From Pelagihabitans sp947500445 (lineage in GTDB: Bacteria > Bacteroidota > Bacteroidia > Flavobacteriales > Flavobacteriaceae), in assembly GCF_050589625.1 (NCBI RefSeq), contig NZ_JBNGOP010000005.1, forward strand, positions 124,001 through 188,000: 64,000 bases of DNA, given 5' to 3'. The position numbers were made by a program, and so were the translations under genes. Below the pieces are notes generated by a model, which saw nothing but the letters and a program-made list of their open reading frames with translations, was not told the DNA's origin and did not search any database. Within the stretch, counting starts at the first letter, position 1. Each line of letters opens with the position of its first letter. Below are positions 35,054 through 44,463 of this stretch, piece by piece.

Positions 35054-35693
35054 TTTCTGGTTTTAGATAAAGAGTATCCTGGTGGCAAACTGTTACAGTA
35101 GACCGGTAAATACAGGATCTATATGCCCAGTTTCGTTCTCCAGCGTTTCCGCAAGGGCAAGTTCTTTAACGTTGGCCTGTACTAGGTCCAAAATCTTAAA
35201 AACACATTTTGCCTTTGCTATATCAAAATCTTGTAAAAAGCATTGCAGTCCTAATTATGGACCAACGCAATGTTCAACCTGTCGGACTTTTTGAGAAACA
35301 CCTGCCCAATGCTGAGGGCGGGATTTTTCCGTTGGAAGATCATACCATCTATGACAGCAATAAACAAATCATTGAACTATAGTTTACATGCAAAATGGGT
35401 TTCTGGAATTGTCTTTTTAGGATATGGTGTTCGAAAGGAGTATCCGCCCCCGCCTCCTTATATTTCGGGCCTACGTTTTCAAAAGAACGGATTATAGGCT
35501 TTTATCGGTATTCATGAGTGCATTGAATAGGACGTATGCGTATGACCTAAAATCGGTTTATGGTTTATAAGGACTAACGTTATCAGACAGAAAAGCTTAG
35601 GATATTTTCATTTTTTCGTATTTTATATGCAGTAACACCTTATGAGTGCGGTAATTAACTATATTCACAAAGTACTAGTCTAATATTTAAACC
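35054..35693. other. Intergenic region with a possible short gene fragment
   Basis: This gap of 640 bp has no full gene. A 41-aa frame at 35257-35382 (MDQRNVQPVGLFEK, continuing HLPNAEGGIFPLED) looks protein-like and may be the C-terminal relic of a lost gene, but I cannot assign it. The rest is AT-rich and would hold the promoter of the PSD1 gene. Confidence 0.35.
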
Positions 35694-38600
35694 ATGTATA
35701 GCAGTCTCCTAGACCTTTTGAAACGTACCTACGTTTTTTTGCCCGTTATTTTTATGATGGCAAGCTGCGGGGTCGATAAGCCAAAGGAGGTAGTGTTGGC
35801 CGAAAGCGACCTGCCCGAAGTCATCGATTTCAATTACCATATAAAGCCTATTTTGTCCGATCGCTGTTATGTCTGTCATGGGCCCGACAAGAACAATCAA
35901 AAGGCCGATTTAAGATTGGACAATGCGGAAGGGGCCTATGCGGCCTTAAGCTCCGGTTCGGGTGTTGCCATAGCGCCGGGAAATCTAGGTAAAAGTGAGG
36001 TCTATCATCGTATGGTCACCGAAGATCCCGATCGATTGATGCCGCCCCCGGAGTCCAATTTGGTCTTGAGCGCCGAAGAGATCGCCTACATCACAAAATG
36101 GATCGAACAAGGGGCGGAATACAAACCGCACTGGGCATTTACAAAACCTGAAAAAGGTGAAGTACCAGAGGCTGGGGAAGGTTGGGCCAACAATACTATA
36201 GATCGTTTTGTAGCGGCTAAATTGGAAGAAAAGGACATTGCCCCTTCCGAAATGTCGGAACGGGAAGTACTGGTCCGTCGGTTGTTTTTTGATCTGACCG
36301 GTCTTCCTCCCGCTATTGAGGAGATAGAACGGATCATTAACGATGACGACCCCGAGTATTATACCAAATTGGTGGACAAACTTTTGGCATCCTCCGCCTA
36401 TGGCGAACGAATGGCTTCCCACTGGTTGGATGTGGCGCGTTTTGCCGATAGCGAGGGATATTTGGACGATTTTCACCATGAGATGTGGCCTTACAGGGAC
36501 TGGGTGATCGATGCCTACAACAAGAACTTGCCCTATGATGATTTTGTGCTTTGGCAGGTTGGTGGGGACCAAATACCAAATGCCCGGCCGGAGCAACGTT
36601 TGGCCACGGCGTTTAATCGTTTACACAAACAAAATTCCGAGGGAGGCGCCATTGCCGAAGAGTTTCGGGTAGACTATGTATCCGACCGTACAAATACCGT
36701 CGGTGCCGCTTTTATGGGATTGACCGTGGCCTGTGCGCGCTGTCACGACCATAAGTACGATCCCATATCCCAAAAGAATTATTTTGAGCTCTTCGGATTC
36801 TTTAATAGCACCGTAGAAATGGGGAACGGCATGTTTGCTCAGAACAGTATCGAAAATGGGCAGGGTATCGCACCCGAACGGTCCATGAACGCAGGCCCGG
36901 TAATGCCCGTGCCCGATGAAGATGTTGCCAAAATAAGGGATTTTATCGCCAGGGAGGCGGAGGCCAAGTCCTCCGAAATCGAAAAACGAATAAAAACGGT
37001 AAGCGAACAAGCGGCCAGTTGGGCAGGCTCCGATCCTTCCCCTACGGTTTTGGAAAAGGCAGTCGACCAAGCTACCGTAGTCAACCTGACCTTCGAACAG
37101 ACGGCCAATGGTGTTTGTAAAGATTTTGCAAAAGGTTCGAAAAATGCGACCTACAAGGGGCATGAAATTGTTCCTGGTAAAAAAGGGTCCGCGCTGGAGT
37201 ATAAGGAGGGCCAGTTGGTCGCCGACGGCAGCAGGGTCAGTTTTGAAAGGGTCGACCCCTTTACGGTAAGCTTTTGGATAAAGGTACCGGAAGAATTTGA
37301 TGAGGCCCGTGTGCTTTTTAATGGCAATAGCCGTAACCAGGGTTATCGAGGATGGGAGGTCGTACTCGACAGTACCCGGGTATCGTTCCGTTTGAACCAT
37401 GCTTATCCTTTTCAATCGCTAACGGTGCGAATGAAAGAGGCACTTCCACTCAACGAATGGCAACATTTCACCTGGACCTACGATGGTTCCAGCAATGCGA
37501 AACGGATGAAAGTGTACCGTGACGGGCAACCTACCGATGTGGATGTTCTTAGAAACCATATCTATAGATCCGCGAAACCATATGCCGACTCCGATGCTTT
37601 ATTGTATGAACACTATAACGGTCTCGTTTTGGGTGCCAGCCACTATGATAAGGGATTTAGTAAAGGATTTATAGATGAACTTCGGATACTGAACAAAGAA
37701 GGCGGAGCGCTTTTTGCGCAATATTTGTTCGATGAGGCAAAGGGAAAAAAAGCTTTTGAAACGGCCGTATCCCAAAAATCGAAGGCCCTGGACGAGTTTT
37801 ATGCCCTTCACATGAGCGACGAGCTGCAAACGGAACGGGAGTCGCTGCGACAGATCCGCCTGCGCGATGTGCAAACGATAGACACCATACAAGAAATCAT
37901 GGTAATGGGCGATTATGAACAGGAACGACCAACCTATATTTTGGATCGTGGCGCCTACGACTCGCCTACCGAACAGGTATCCCGTGATGTTCCGGAATCC
38001 ATTTTACCATGGCCGGAAGACCTTCCTAAAAACAGGTATGGATTGGGGAAATGGTTGACCCATGATGAAAATCCACTTACCGCCAGGGTAGCGGTCAACC
38101 AAATGTGGTATCTGATGTTCGGCCGTGGACTTGTGGAAACCAATGAAGATTTTGGAAACCAGGGGGCATTGCCCACCCATCCGGAATTGTTGGACTGGCT
38201 TGCGGTGGATTTTATCGAAAACGGATGGAACGTTAAACGACTGATCAAACAGATGGTTACCTCGGCAACCTATAAACAATCCTCCAAAGTCCGTAACGAT
38301 TTACAAGAAATCGACCCCGATAACAAATTACTGGCAAGAAGTCCACGCTATCGACGGTCCGCCGAAATGGTACGGGACAATGTTCTTGCCGCCAGCGGAC
38401 TTTTAAAAGAGGAAATAGGAGGGAAGTCCGTTTTTCCCTACCAGCCTGACGGTCTATGGAGGGAAACCATCTCACACTCCTTCTTCCCCGGATACGAAAT
38501 CGATTATGATGAGGGGCTTTACCGCCGCAGCCTGTATACCTTTTGGAAGCGAAATGCCCCGGCACCGAGTATGCTGGTCTTTGATGCGGCCAACCGCAGC

Positions 38601-38978
38601 GAGTGTCAGGTAAAACGGTTACGAAGCAATACGCCTTTACAAGCATTGGTATTGTTGAACAGCCCACAAATCATTGAGGCCTGTCGGGTGCTTTCCGAAA
38701 AAATGTTGGTGGAGACCTCCTTGGAGCCCGTTAAGGCGGTAGACCGACTTTTTCTTTCGCTTATAGGCCGTTCTCCCAAACCGGCGGAAAAGGAAATCCT
38801 GCTACGGCAATACCGGGAAGAAAAAACCTATTTCGATACGGCCCCGGAAGAAATGCGCGGCTTTTTAAGTATCGGAACCAAAAAACCGAACGGTGAAATT
38901 CCCTTAACGCAGACAGCGGCATTGGCGCGGGTGGCCAATACGATTTTGAACTCTACCGAAGGGTATTACAAAAATTAG
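35694..38978 (+). CDS. PSD1/DUF1549-DUF1553 cytochrome-type lipoprotein with LamG domain
   Basis: This is a 1094-aa protein. The N-terminal lipoprotein signal ends MASC (Cys25). A planctomycete-type cytochrome-like domain has a heme motif CYVCH at about residues 57-61 and a distal RLMPPP segment. A DUF1549 domain follows (about 160-370, with WLDVARFADSEGY and ARCHDHKYDP). A concanavalin/LamG-like domain lies at about 470-690 and DUF1553 at about 770-1040 (NPLTARVAVNQMW, SNTPLQALVLLN). This family is thought to act in polysaccharide or C-C bond breakdown, but no reaction is established. It is paired with a DUF1501 protein 3 bp downstream. Confidence 0.92.
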   Translation: MYSSLLDLLKRTYVFLPVIFMMASCGVDKPKEVVLAESDLPEVIDFNYHIKPILSDRCYVCHGPDKNNQKADLRLDNAEGAYAALSSGSGVAIAPGNLGKSEVYHRMVTEDPDRLMPPPESNLVLSAEEIAYITKWIEQGAEYKPHWAFTKPEKGEVPEAGEGWANNTIDRFVAAKLEEKDIAPSEMSEREVLVRRLFFDLTGLPPAIEEIERIINDDDPEYYTKLVDKLLASSAYGERMASHWLDVARFADSEGYLDDFHHEMWPYRDWVIDAYNKNLPYDDFVLWQVGGDQIPNARPEQRLATAFNRLHKQNSEGGAIAEEFRVDYVSDRTNTVGAAFMGLTVACARCHDHKYDPISQKNYFELFGFFNSTVEMGNGMFAQNSIENGQGIAPERSMNAGPVMPVPDEDVAKIRDFIAREAEAKSSEIEKRIKTVSEQAASWAGSDPSPTVLEKAVDQATVVNLTFEQTANGVCKDFAKGSKNATYKGHEIVPGKKGSALEYKEGQLVADGSRVSFERVDPFTVSFWIKVPEEFDEARVLFNGNSRNQGYRGWEVVLDSTRVSFRLNHAYPFQSLTVRMKEALPLNEWQHFTWTYDGSSNAKRMKVYRDGQPTDVDVLRNHIYRSAKPYADSDALLYEHYNGLVLGASHYDKGFSKGFIDELRILNKEGGALFAQYLFDEAKGKKAFETAVSQKSKALDEFYALHMSDELQTERESLRQIRLRDVQTIDTIQEIMVMGDYEQERPTYILDRGAYDSPTEQVSRDVPESILPWPEDLPKNRYGLGKWLTHDENPLTARVAVNQMWYLMFGRGLVETNEDFGNQGALPTHPELLDWLAVDFIENGWNVKRLIKQMVTSATYKQSSKVRNDLQEIDPDNKLLARSPRYRRSAEMVRDNVLAASGLLKEEIGGKSVFPYQPDGLWRETISHSFFPGYEIDYDEGLYRRSLYTFWKRNAPAPSMLVFDAANRSECQVKRLRSNTPLQALVLLNSPQIIEACRVLSEKMLVETSLEPVKAVDRLFLSLIGRSPKPAEKEILLRQYREEKTYFDTAPEEMRGFLSIGTKKPNGEIPLTQTAALARVANTILNSTEGYYKN

Positions 38979-38981
38979 GAT

Positions 38982-40466
38982 ATGAAGAAGTACGAAAAGG
39001 ATATCAAACAAGCGGAATACCTGCGCACCAGAAGGGATTTTTTACGGACCACAAGCAAGGGATTGGGAAGTCTGGCCCTGGGCAGCCTGCTGTTTCCGGA
39101 TATAATCGCCGCACCTCCCAAACCCAAGTTGATCACCTCTTTGTCGGACAATGGAGGGGCACTTTCGGGGCTGCATCATGTACCCAAGGCCAAAAGGGTC
39201 ATCTATCTTTTTCAAAGCGGCGGACCTAGCCAGTTTGAACTTTACGACTATAAACCGGCATTGAACAAATATTGGGGACAAGAAATCCCGGATTCGGTAC
39301 GAGGGGAACAACGGCTTTCAGGAATGTTGGCCGCACAGGCCAGTTTTCCCTTGGTCGGATCGTTCGTCGACTTTAAAAAGCACCCTACGACGGGAGGCTA
39401 TTTTAGTGAACTGATGAAGTATACTTCGGAAATCTCGGAAGACATCTGTATGATCAACTCGATGCATACGGACGCCATCAACCATGAACCGGCCGTTATT
39501 TTTATGCAGACCGGTTCGCAACAAGTAGGCCGGCCAAGCATAGGATCTTGGATGAGTTACGGGTTGGGCAGCGCCAATAAAAACCTGCCTTCGTTCATCG
39601 TTATGCTGTCCAGGGGCAAGAGCAGTGCCCAAAATTTGAATATGCAGGCATGGAACAGTGGTTTTTTGCCGTCCCACCATCAAGGCGTGCGATTTCGTTC
39701 CGGTGCCGATCCCGTATTGTATCTCAGCAATCCCGAGGGGATCGACCGCGATCGGCGTAGGTCGGAACTCGACTATTTGGCGGAACTGGAGGCCGAACAG
39801 AAAAAAGTATGGGGCGACCCCGAAATCGATTCCAAGATCAGCCAATATGAGATGGCCTATCGCATGCAGAGCAGCGTTCCCGAAATAGCGGACCTTTCCG
39901 ATGAGCCGGACTATATTTTTGATATGTACGGGCCCGATTCCCGTATTCCCGGAACCTATGCCTACAATTGTTTGATGGCAAGGAGACTTGCCGAAAGGGA
40001 CGTCAGCTTCATTCAACTTTATCATATGGGATGGGACCAACATGGCAATTTACCCTCCCAAATACAGGAAATGGCAAAATCTTCCGATCAGCCTTCCGCC
40101 GCCCTGGTGAAAGATTTAAAGCAACGTGGACTATTGGAAGACACCTTGGTCATTTGGGGCGGTGAATTCGGGCGCACCAGTTTTTCCCAAGGGAAACTGA
40201 CCAAGGACAACTACGGGCGCGACCATCATCCCAGAAGTTTTAGCTCTTGGATGGCCGGTGGTGGCATTAAACCGGGTGTGGTGTACGGAAAAACCGATGA
40301 TTTTGGATATAACATCGTGGAGAATCCGGTACATGTCCACGATTTTCAAGCCACCTTGTTGCATCAATTGGGTATCGATCATGAGCAACTGGTCTTCAAA
40401 CATCAGGGAAGACGGTATCGTTTGACCGATGTGCACGGGCATGTCGTAAAAGATATTCTTGCCTAA
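38982..40466 (+). CDS. DUF1501 family Tat-exported protein
   Basis: This is a 494-aa protein with a twin-arginine signal (RRDFLRTTSKGLGSLALG, Arg17-Arg18). The DUF1501 fold, of the alkaline phosphatase/sulfatase superfamily, shows FQSGGPSQFELYDYKP, SMHTDAINHEPA, LVIWGGEFGRTSF and GRDHHP. The last two carry the metal-binding His/Asp residues. DUF1501 proteins nearly always pair with DUF1549/DUF1553 cytochromes, as here with a 3-bp gap, and probably work together in the periplasm. The substrate is unknown. Confidence 0.93.
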   Translation: MKKYEKDIKQAEYLRTRRDFLRTTSKGLGSLALGSLLFPDIIAAPPKPKLITSLSDNGGALSGLHHVPKAKRVIYLFQSGGPSQFELYDYKPALNKYWGQEIPDSVRGEQRLSGMLAAQASFPLVGSFVDFKKHPTTGGYFSELMKYTSEISEDICMINSMHTDAINHEPAVIFMQTGSQQVGRPSIGSWMSYGLGSANKNLPSFIVMLSRGKSSAQNLNMQAWNSGFLPSHHQGVRFRSGADPVLYLSNPEGIDRDRRRSELDYLAELEAEQKKVWGDPEIDSKISQYEMAYRMQSSVPEIADLSDEPDYIFDMYGPDSRIPGTYAYNCLMARRLAERDVSFIQLYHMGWDQHGNLPSQIQEMAKSSDQPSAALVKDLKQRGLLEDTLVIWGGEFGRTSFSQGKLTKDNYGRDHHPRSFSSWMAGGGIKPGVVYGKTDDFGYNIVENPVHVHDFQATLLHQLGIDHEQLVFKHQGRRYRLTDVHGHVVKDILA

Positions 40467-40483
40467 CGGAAACAACAACTATT

Positions 40484-40603
40484 ATGAAAACGACAAGAAG
40501 GGCCTTTATGGGCAAAACTTCCCTTGCCGCTTCTCAAGCGATAAAAAGCCTAAAGGAAAGCAATCCCGAATTAGAGATCATCGGAGGAAGTCATGATCTA
40601 TAG
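40484..40603 (+). pseudogene. Collapsed third gene of the DUF1553/DUF1501 operon
   Basis: This is a 39-aa frame that starts with a clean Tat-like leader (MKTTRRAFMGKTSLAA) and then runs straight into a polar tail with a stop. A Tat signal without a protein behind it suggests an internal deletion of a periplasmic enzyme, perhaps the TIM-barrel isomerase often found third in such operons. The spacing of 17 bp from DUF1501 fits an operon member. Confidence 0.5.
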
Positions 40604-40778
40604 TTTCTGAAGTTGAGGTAAATAGCGTGGGTTCGATTTAGAACGCCCACGTGTCAGCTGACGGATAGTTTTTCTTTGGTTCCGTTTCTTTTGGACAAGC
40701 GAAAGAAATGAACGTAAGGCCAAATGAAATGATAAACCACTGATTTACAGCGTTCATTTTAGAATAGGACTGTTTGGC

Positions 40779-40886
40779 ATACCAGCTCTGATGTCAAATT
40801 ATACTTTTAAAACTGTTCTTTTTCCCGTGTGTCTCAACACAAAATAAGTTCGTAGCCAATGCGGTGCTTGTATTTTAGTTTTCGAT
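40779..40886 (+). repeat. Dispersed ~110-bp repeat, copy X2
   Basis: This is a diverged copy of X1: ATACCAGCTCTGATGTCAAA, TTTTAAAACTGTTCTTTTTC and ...GCGGTGCTTGTATTTTAG in the same order and spacing. Confidence 0.65.
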
Positions 40887-40914
40887 TCTACAAAAATCCG
40901 GTTTAGTAGCGGTG

Positions 40915-42204
40915 TCAATGTCGGTTGTCGCACTGTATGCGAATGGAAGGCTCCTTTTGGTCGACAAAACGAATACTCTGGCAGCCAAAACTATGGCTTG
41001 TAAAACCATAATACATGGGTGGTTTGTTTTTAAAGATTTTTCCGGTCCATTGTCCATAGCCAAAGTCCTCTCTATCCGTCGCTTTTGTCGCCAATGGCAC
41101 CAGATAGGTACCTTCCGATTCCATTTGAACGCTTTCTCCCAATAGCGCCCCGGTGGATCTGTCGACCATCACCAAATAGCGATATCCCAGCTGTCCGTTT
41201 TTTTCCAAATTTTGGACATGAAAATCGACGGAATCGGAGCTGAACCGATAGAGCTGTTTGGGCTCCGCTCCTGAAAGCCATGCTTTACGATGGTCGGGAA
41301 TTATTTTTGAATCGAACTTTTTGGGCAGGTCCGTACTTGGGATTTCTTTCCATATCATGGGCACAACATTACCGGTTTGAAAGGGGTTTGCCAGTCCGAT
41401 ATAAGCAAAGGTATGACCACTACTACGGTGTTTTTTCTCCAAATTGAACCCTATTTCATATTCGTAGGCTTCCAAGGTATTACTTCCCGAGGCGTAGATG
41501 TTTACGGCCGCCATTACGGAGAGTTCTTTTACCGGGAACTTGGTAATGCTATCCGCTTGTAGATTGAAGAGGAAAACCGTATCCTTTTCCGATATGCGCA
41601 TGCGCTTCAGAAATCTCGATTTTAATCTGTCGTCAAAGACTATGGTGTCCTTTCCCAAAAGGTGTTCGGGAATTAGGGTGGGGCCTTCCTCATCATAGTT
41701 CCAAGAATGCCTTTCGGATAGGTTAACAAAACCTTGCCGTATGTCCTTCTCATATGCGTAGTAAGGGCTAGCATAGTAAATGTCGAGGTTTTCGAAGGTA
41801 TATGTTTTGGACAAAAAGCCGCTAAAAACATACACCGTGTCCTGTTGTTTTTGAACGCCCAGCCACGTCCCTTTTATTACTTTTCCATTGTCCTTTACGC
41901 GTATTGCAATATCCGTTTTTAATACAGGAATCACTTTGGTATTCAACGGAAAGGTGCCCAGTATTTCCCCGTTTGGGCTCGCCCTATAATTAAGGCCGGA
42001 AGGTGCACTGACAAAGTATGCCGTAACAGGTTCTTGTGTTTTTGTAGTTGTCGTTGGGGTATCTCCATCGGTCGGGGTTTTTACCGCTGTTCCTACCGTC
42101 GGAAGTGTCCCCACTAGTACGTTTTTTTTATTTTCCGGTGCTTCCTTACAACCTGTTAGATTGCATAAGATGGCTAAAAAGGCAATATGGAATACGATTT
42201 TCAT
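40915..42204 (-). CDS. Lipoprotein with bacterial SH3-like domain
   Basis: This is a 429-aa lipoprotein: a signal at residues 1-18 with a LTGC lipobox (Cys19), a Thr/Pro-rich linker (about 30-58), then an SH3b-like domain (about 62-130: GLNYRASPNGEILGTFPLNTKV) of the type that binds cell-wall peptides. The remaining 300 residues are beta-rich and unassigned. It is probably anchored in the outer membrane facing the periplasm, with a role in envelope sensing or wall binding. Confidence 0.78.
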   Translation of the reverse strand: MKIVFHIAFLAILCNLTGCKEAPENKKNVLVGTLPTVGTAVKTPTDGDTPTTTTKTQEPVTAYFVSAPSGLNYRASPNGEILGTFPLNTKVIPVLKTDIAIRVKDNGKVIKGTWLGVQKQQDTVYVFSGFLSKTYTFENLDIYYASPYYAYEKDIRQGFVNLSERHSWNYDEEGPTLIPEHLLGKDTIVFDDRLKSRFLKRMRISEKDTVFLFNLQADSITKFPVKELSVMAAVNIYASGSNTLEAYEYEIGFNLEKKHRSSGHTFAYIGLANPFQTGNVVPMIWKEIPSTDLPKKFDSKIIPDHRKAWLSGAEPKQLYRFSSDSVDFHVQNLEKNGQLGYRYLVMVDRSTGALLGESVQMESEGTYLVPLATKATDREDFGYGQWTGKIFKNKPPMYYGFTSHSFGCQSIRFVDQKEPSIRIQCDNRH

Positions 42205-42380
42205 CTGTTACTCGATTTTATAATCTAATTCAAAGTTAAAATGGTATTAGTTCAAAAGGAACCAATCTCCTCGTTCATTGTCCATTTGCTTTTCTTGCAT
42301 GCATTTTCCGTGCTGTGGGGATGCAAAACCCTTGTGGAGTCCGTATATCAAAAAAGCAATTTCGTTATTGATGTCCTAGT

Positions 42381-42567
42381 TTAACCCGGATTATGCATTA
42401 GAACTTCGTAATGAAGCTTTTAGCTGCGATAAAATATGACATTTTATGAATGTAAGCATAGCCCCGAAACTTCGGGGCTACCGTTACATTTAAAAATGTA
42501 GCGTAGCACCATATTTTGAAGTAGCTGGAAGCTGTAATAGATTTTCTAATGCATAAAGCGGGTTTAA
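42381..42567. repeat. 187-bp foldback (MITE-like) element
   Basis: Terminal inverted repeats of 23-24 bp (TTAACCCGGATTATGCATTA... and its inverse at 42544-42567) enclose a sequence that is itself an imperfect palindrome, centred on a perfect TAGCCCCGAA-AC-TTCGGGGCTA hairpin at 42459-42480. It has no coding capacity. It lies in the gap between the SH3-like lipoprotein and the methyltransferase. Confidence 0.75.
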
Positions 42568-42666
42568 TACCTCCATAACCGTAACGGTAAATTGTTATAA
42601 AGGTTGTCCGTAATGATACGCAATAGCGGTTTTCGTATTTTTCGGAACACTAAGGAGCGACGTTAG

Positions 42667-43341
42667 ATGATAAAGAAAGGGAAGCAAAACCCCTGTAAAA
42701 CCCCATGGCCCACTAAAAAAGCTATGGAACAGATATACCAAAAGCATCTTTGGGGTGGTAAGGAGCATATCTTTTATTCGGGCGACGGCTCTCATGCTCC
42801 AGAAATAATCGACCCCTATATCCATTGTATGGTCTCTTTTTTTAGTGCTTTTAAACCCTTGTTGCGTGTTTGTGATCTGGGATGTGGCGATTTTAACATC
42901 GGACGGGCATTTGTTCCTTATACGGCGACCTATACCGCGGTAGATATTGTACCCTCGTTGATTGCCTACAATACCGAAAAATTCAAAGATGTTAAGGTAA
43001 GCTTTCGGTGTGCGGATATCGCAACGGACCCCTTGCCATCTGCTGATTGCGCTGTGTTACGACAGGTGTTGCAGCATTTATCAAATGCCGAAGTGGCCCA
43101 GGTAGTCGCCAAACTGGTCCGCTATAAGCATGTTGTTTTAACGGAACATATTCCCGAGGGAACTTTTGTACCCAATACGGATATTATTTCCGGTCAGGGT
43201 ACGCGATTGAAAAAGAATAGCGGATTGGTACTGACGTCCGAACCGTTCCGTTTGCGACCCAAAAAGGAAAAACGGTTGTTGTCTTTAGTTCCCGAAAAAT
43301 ACGGAGGTCGTATCGTAACCACATACTACCAAATGTTCTAA
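42667..43341 (+). CDS. SAM-dependent methyltransferase
   Basis: This is a 224-aa class I methyltransferase: motif I LRVCDLGCGDFNIG (about residues 66-79), motif II AVDIVPSLIA (about 92-101) and motif IV DCAVLRQVLQHLSN (about 126-139). The enzyme lacks a recognisable substrate domain, so the acceptor is unknown. It may be a small-molecule or sugar methyltransferase. Its last 4 bp overlap the convergent GNAT gene. Confidence 0.85.
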   Translation: MIKKGKQNPCKTPWPTKKAMEQIYQKHLWGGKEHIFYSGDGSHAPEIIDPYIHCMVSFFSAFKPLLRVCDLGCGDFNIGRAFVPYTATYTAVDIVPSLIAYNTEKFKDVKVSFRCADIATDPLPSADCAVLRQVLQHLSNAEVAQVVAKLVRYKHVVLTEHIPEGTFVPNTDIISGQGTRLKKNSGLVLTSEPFRLRPKKEKRLLSLVPEKYGGRIVTTYYQMF

Positions 43342-43790
43342 AGATTTGGAATTGTGAGTTCAAACCTTTCTTTTGTCTTTGATGTAGCACCCAATTTTTG
43401 ATAAAAAGCGATTGCGTTGGAATTGAAATCGGGCGTTTGCCATTGCATGCTGGAGCAATTTTCTTTTTTTGCAATGGTAAGTACCCTGTCCATCAAAAGG
43501 CTTCCCCAACCTTTTCCCCTTGAAGATTCCCTTAAAAATAGGCAATCCAGATACATATAGTACGCAGCATCCCAAGTGGAAAACTGTTTGATAAAGGTCG
43601 CATAGCCCATTAACCGGTTTTCTTCTTCCAAAACCAAACATCTTAAGCGGGGTTCGTTCCCAAAAAGGGCATCGGCCAATAAGGTAGATTTGTTTGTTGG
43701 GTCGTACGACGCCCGTTCAAAAAGCGCATGCGCCCGACAGAGGGCCACAATTTCTGTCAAGTCTTTTTTTTGGGCATATCGGATATCCAT
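43338..43790 (-). CDS. GNAT-family N-acetyltransferase
   Basis: This is a 150-aa protein spanning one GNAT fold: LVLEEENRLMGYATF (beta4 region), the acetyl-CoA loop ESSRGKGWGSLLMD (about 89-102, R/Q-x-x-G-x-G/A pattern) and AIAFYQKLGATSK at the end. The substrate is unknown. It converges on the methyltransferase with a 4-bp overlap. Confidence 0.9.
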   Translation of the reverse strand: MDIRYAQKKDLTEIVALCRAHALFERASYDPTNKSTLLADALFGNEPRLRCLVLEEENRLMGYATFIKQFSTWDAAYYMYLDCLFLRESSRGKGWGSLLMDRVLTIAKKENCSSMQWQTPDFNSNAIAFYQKLGATSKTKERFELTIPNL

Positions 43791-43936
43791 GATAAGGGAT
43801 TTTTGGGGTTTCTTAAGGGTATTGTATTACTTAACCTTTAAAACGGTATAAAATACAGGTCAAAGTACGATAAAAGTAAACACTGTTTCCAAATGTCAAT
43901 CGTACCTTTCCCTGTCTGTTATAGTTCCCAAGGGGT

Positions 43937-44329
43937 TCAGCATGCACAACTCATTATGGAGCCTCCGGTAGGTGCCGTTCCTTCCGTGGCGTACCCATCA
44001 AATTTCCACCATTCGAGACCTCCGACCAACTCTTTTACCTTAAAACCAAGTTTTGCCATTTGCAATGCCCCTTTTGTGGACGCATTGCAGCCTATACCAT
44101 CACAATAGCACACATACGTTTTTGAGGGATCAAGATGCGCGGTGTTTTCCGTATTCATTTCCCGGTGCGGCAGGTTAATGGCCGTAGGGATATGCTCTTT
44201 TTCGAACCCGAACGCTTTTCTGGTATCCAATGCTACAACGCTCTCCTCGTTTTCCAAGGCATCCCACAGGTCCGATGGGTCCATTTGATAGGCTAATTTG
44301 TTTTCGTAGAATTCAATTTGTTTTTTCAT
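43937..44329 (-). CDS. Rhodanese-like domain protein
   Basis: This is a 130-aa single rhodanese domain: VVALDTRKAFGFEKEHIPTAINLPH (entry region, about 32-56), then an active-site loop CYCDGIGCNASTK with the likely catalytic Cys at about residue 84, and a closing GFKVKELVGGLEWW segment. Rhodaneses move sulfur in the form of persulfide. It is read divergently from a LysR gene with 134 bp between, a typical arrangement for a regulator and its target. Confidence 0.9.
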   Translation of the reverse strand: MKKQIEFYENKLAYQMDPSDLWDALENEESVVALDTRKAFGFEKEHIPTAINLPHREMNTENTAHLDPSKTYVCYCDGIGCNASTKGALQMAKLGFKVKELVGGLEWWKFDGYATEGTAPTGGSIMSCAC

Positions 44330-44463
44330 AAGACGTATGTTTTAGGCAAGCTAAAGTAGTTCGTCCAATGCCTTGGTGACAAAAGGAAAATATGAGCCTT
44401 TTTAAGGTGAGGCTGAATATTTTTCAGTTTTGGTGGTTTGTCAAAACAGTATCTTTATAAAGT

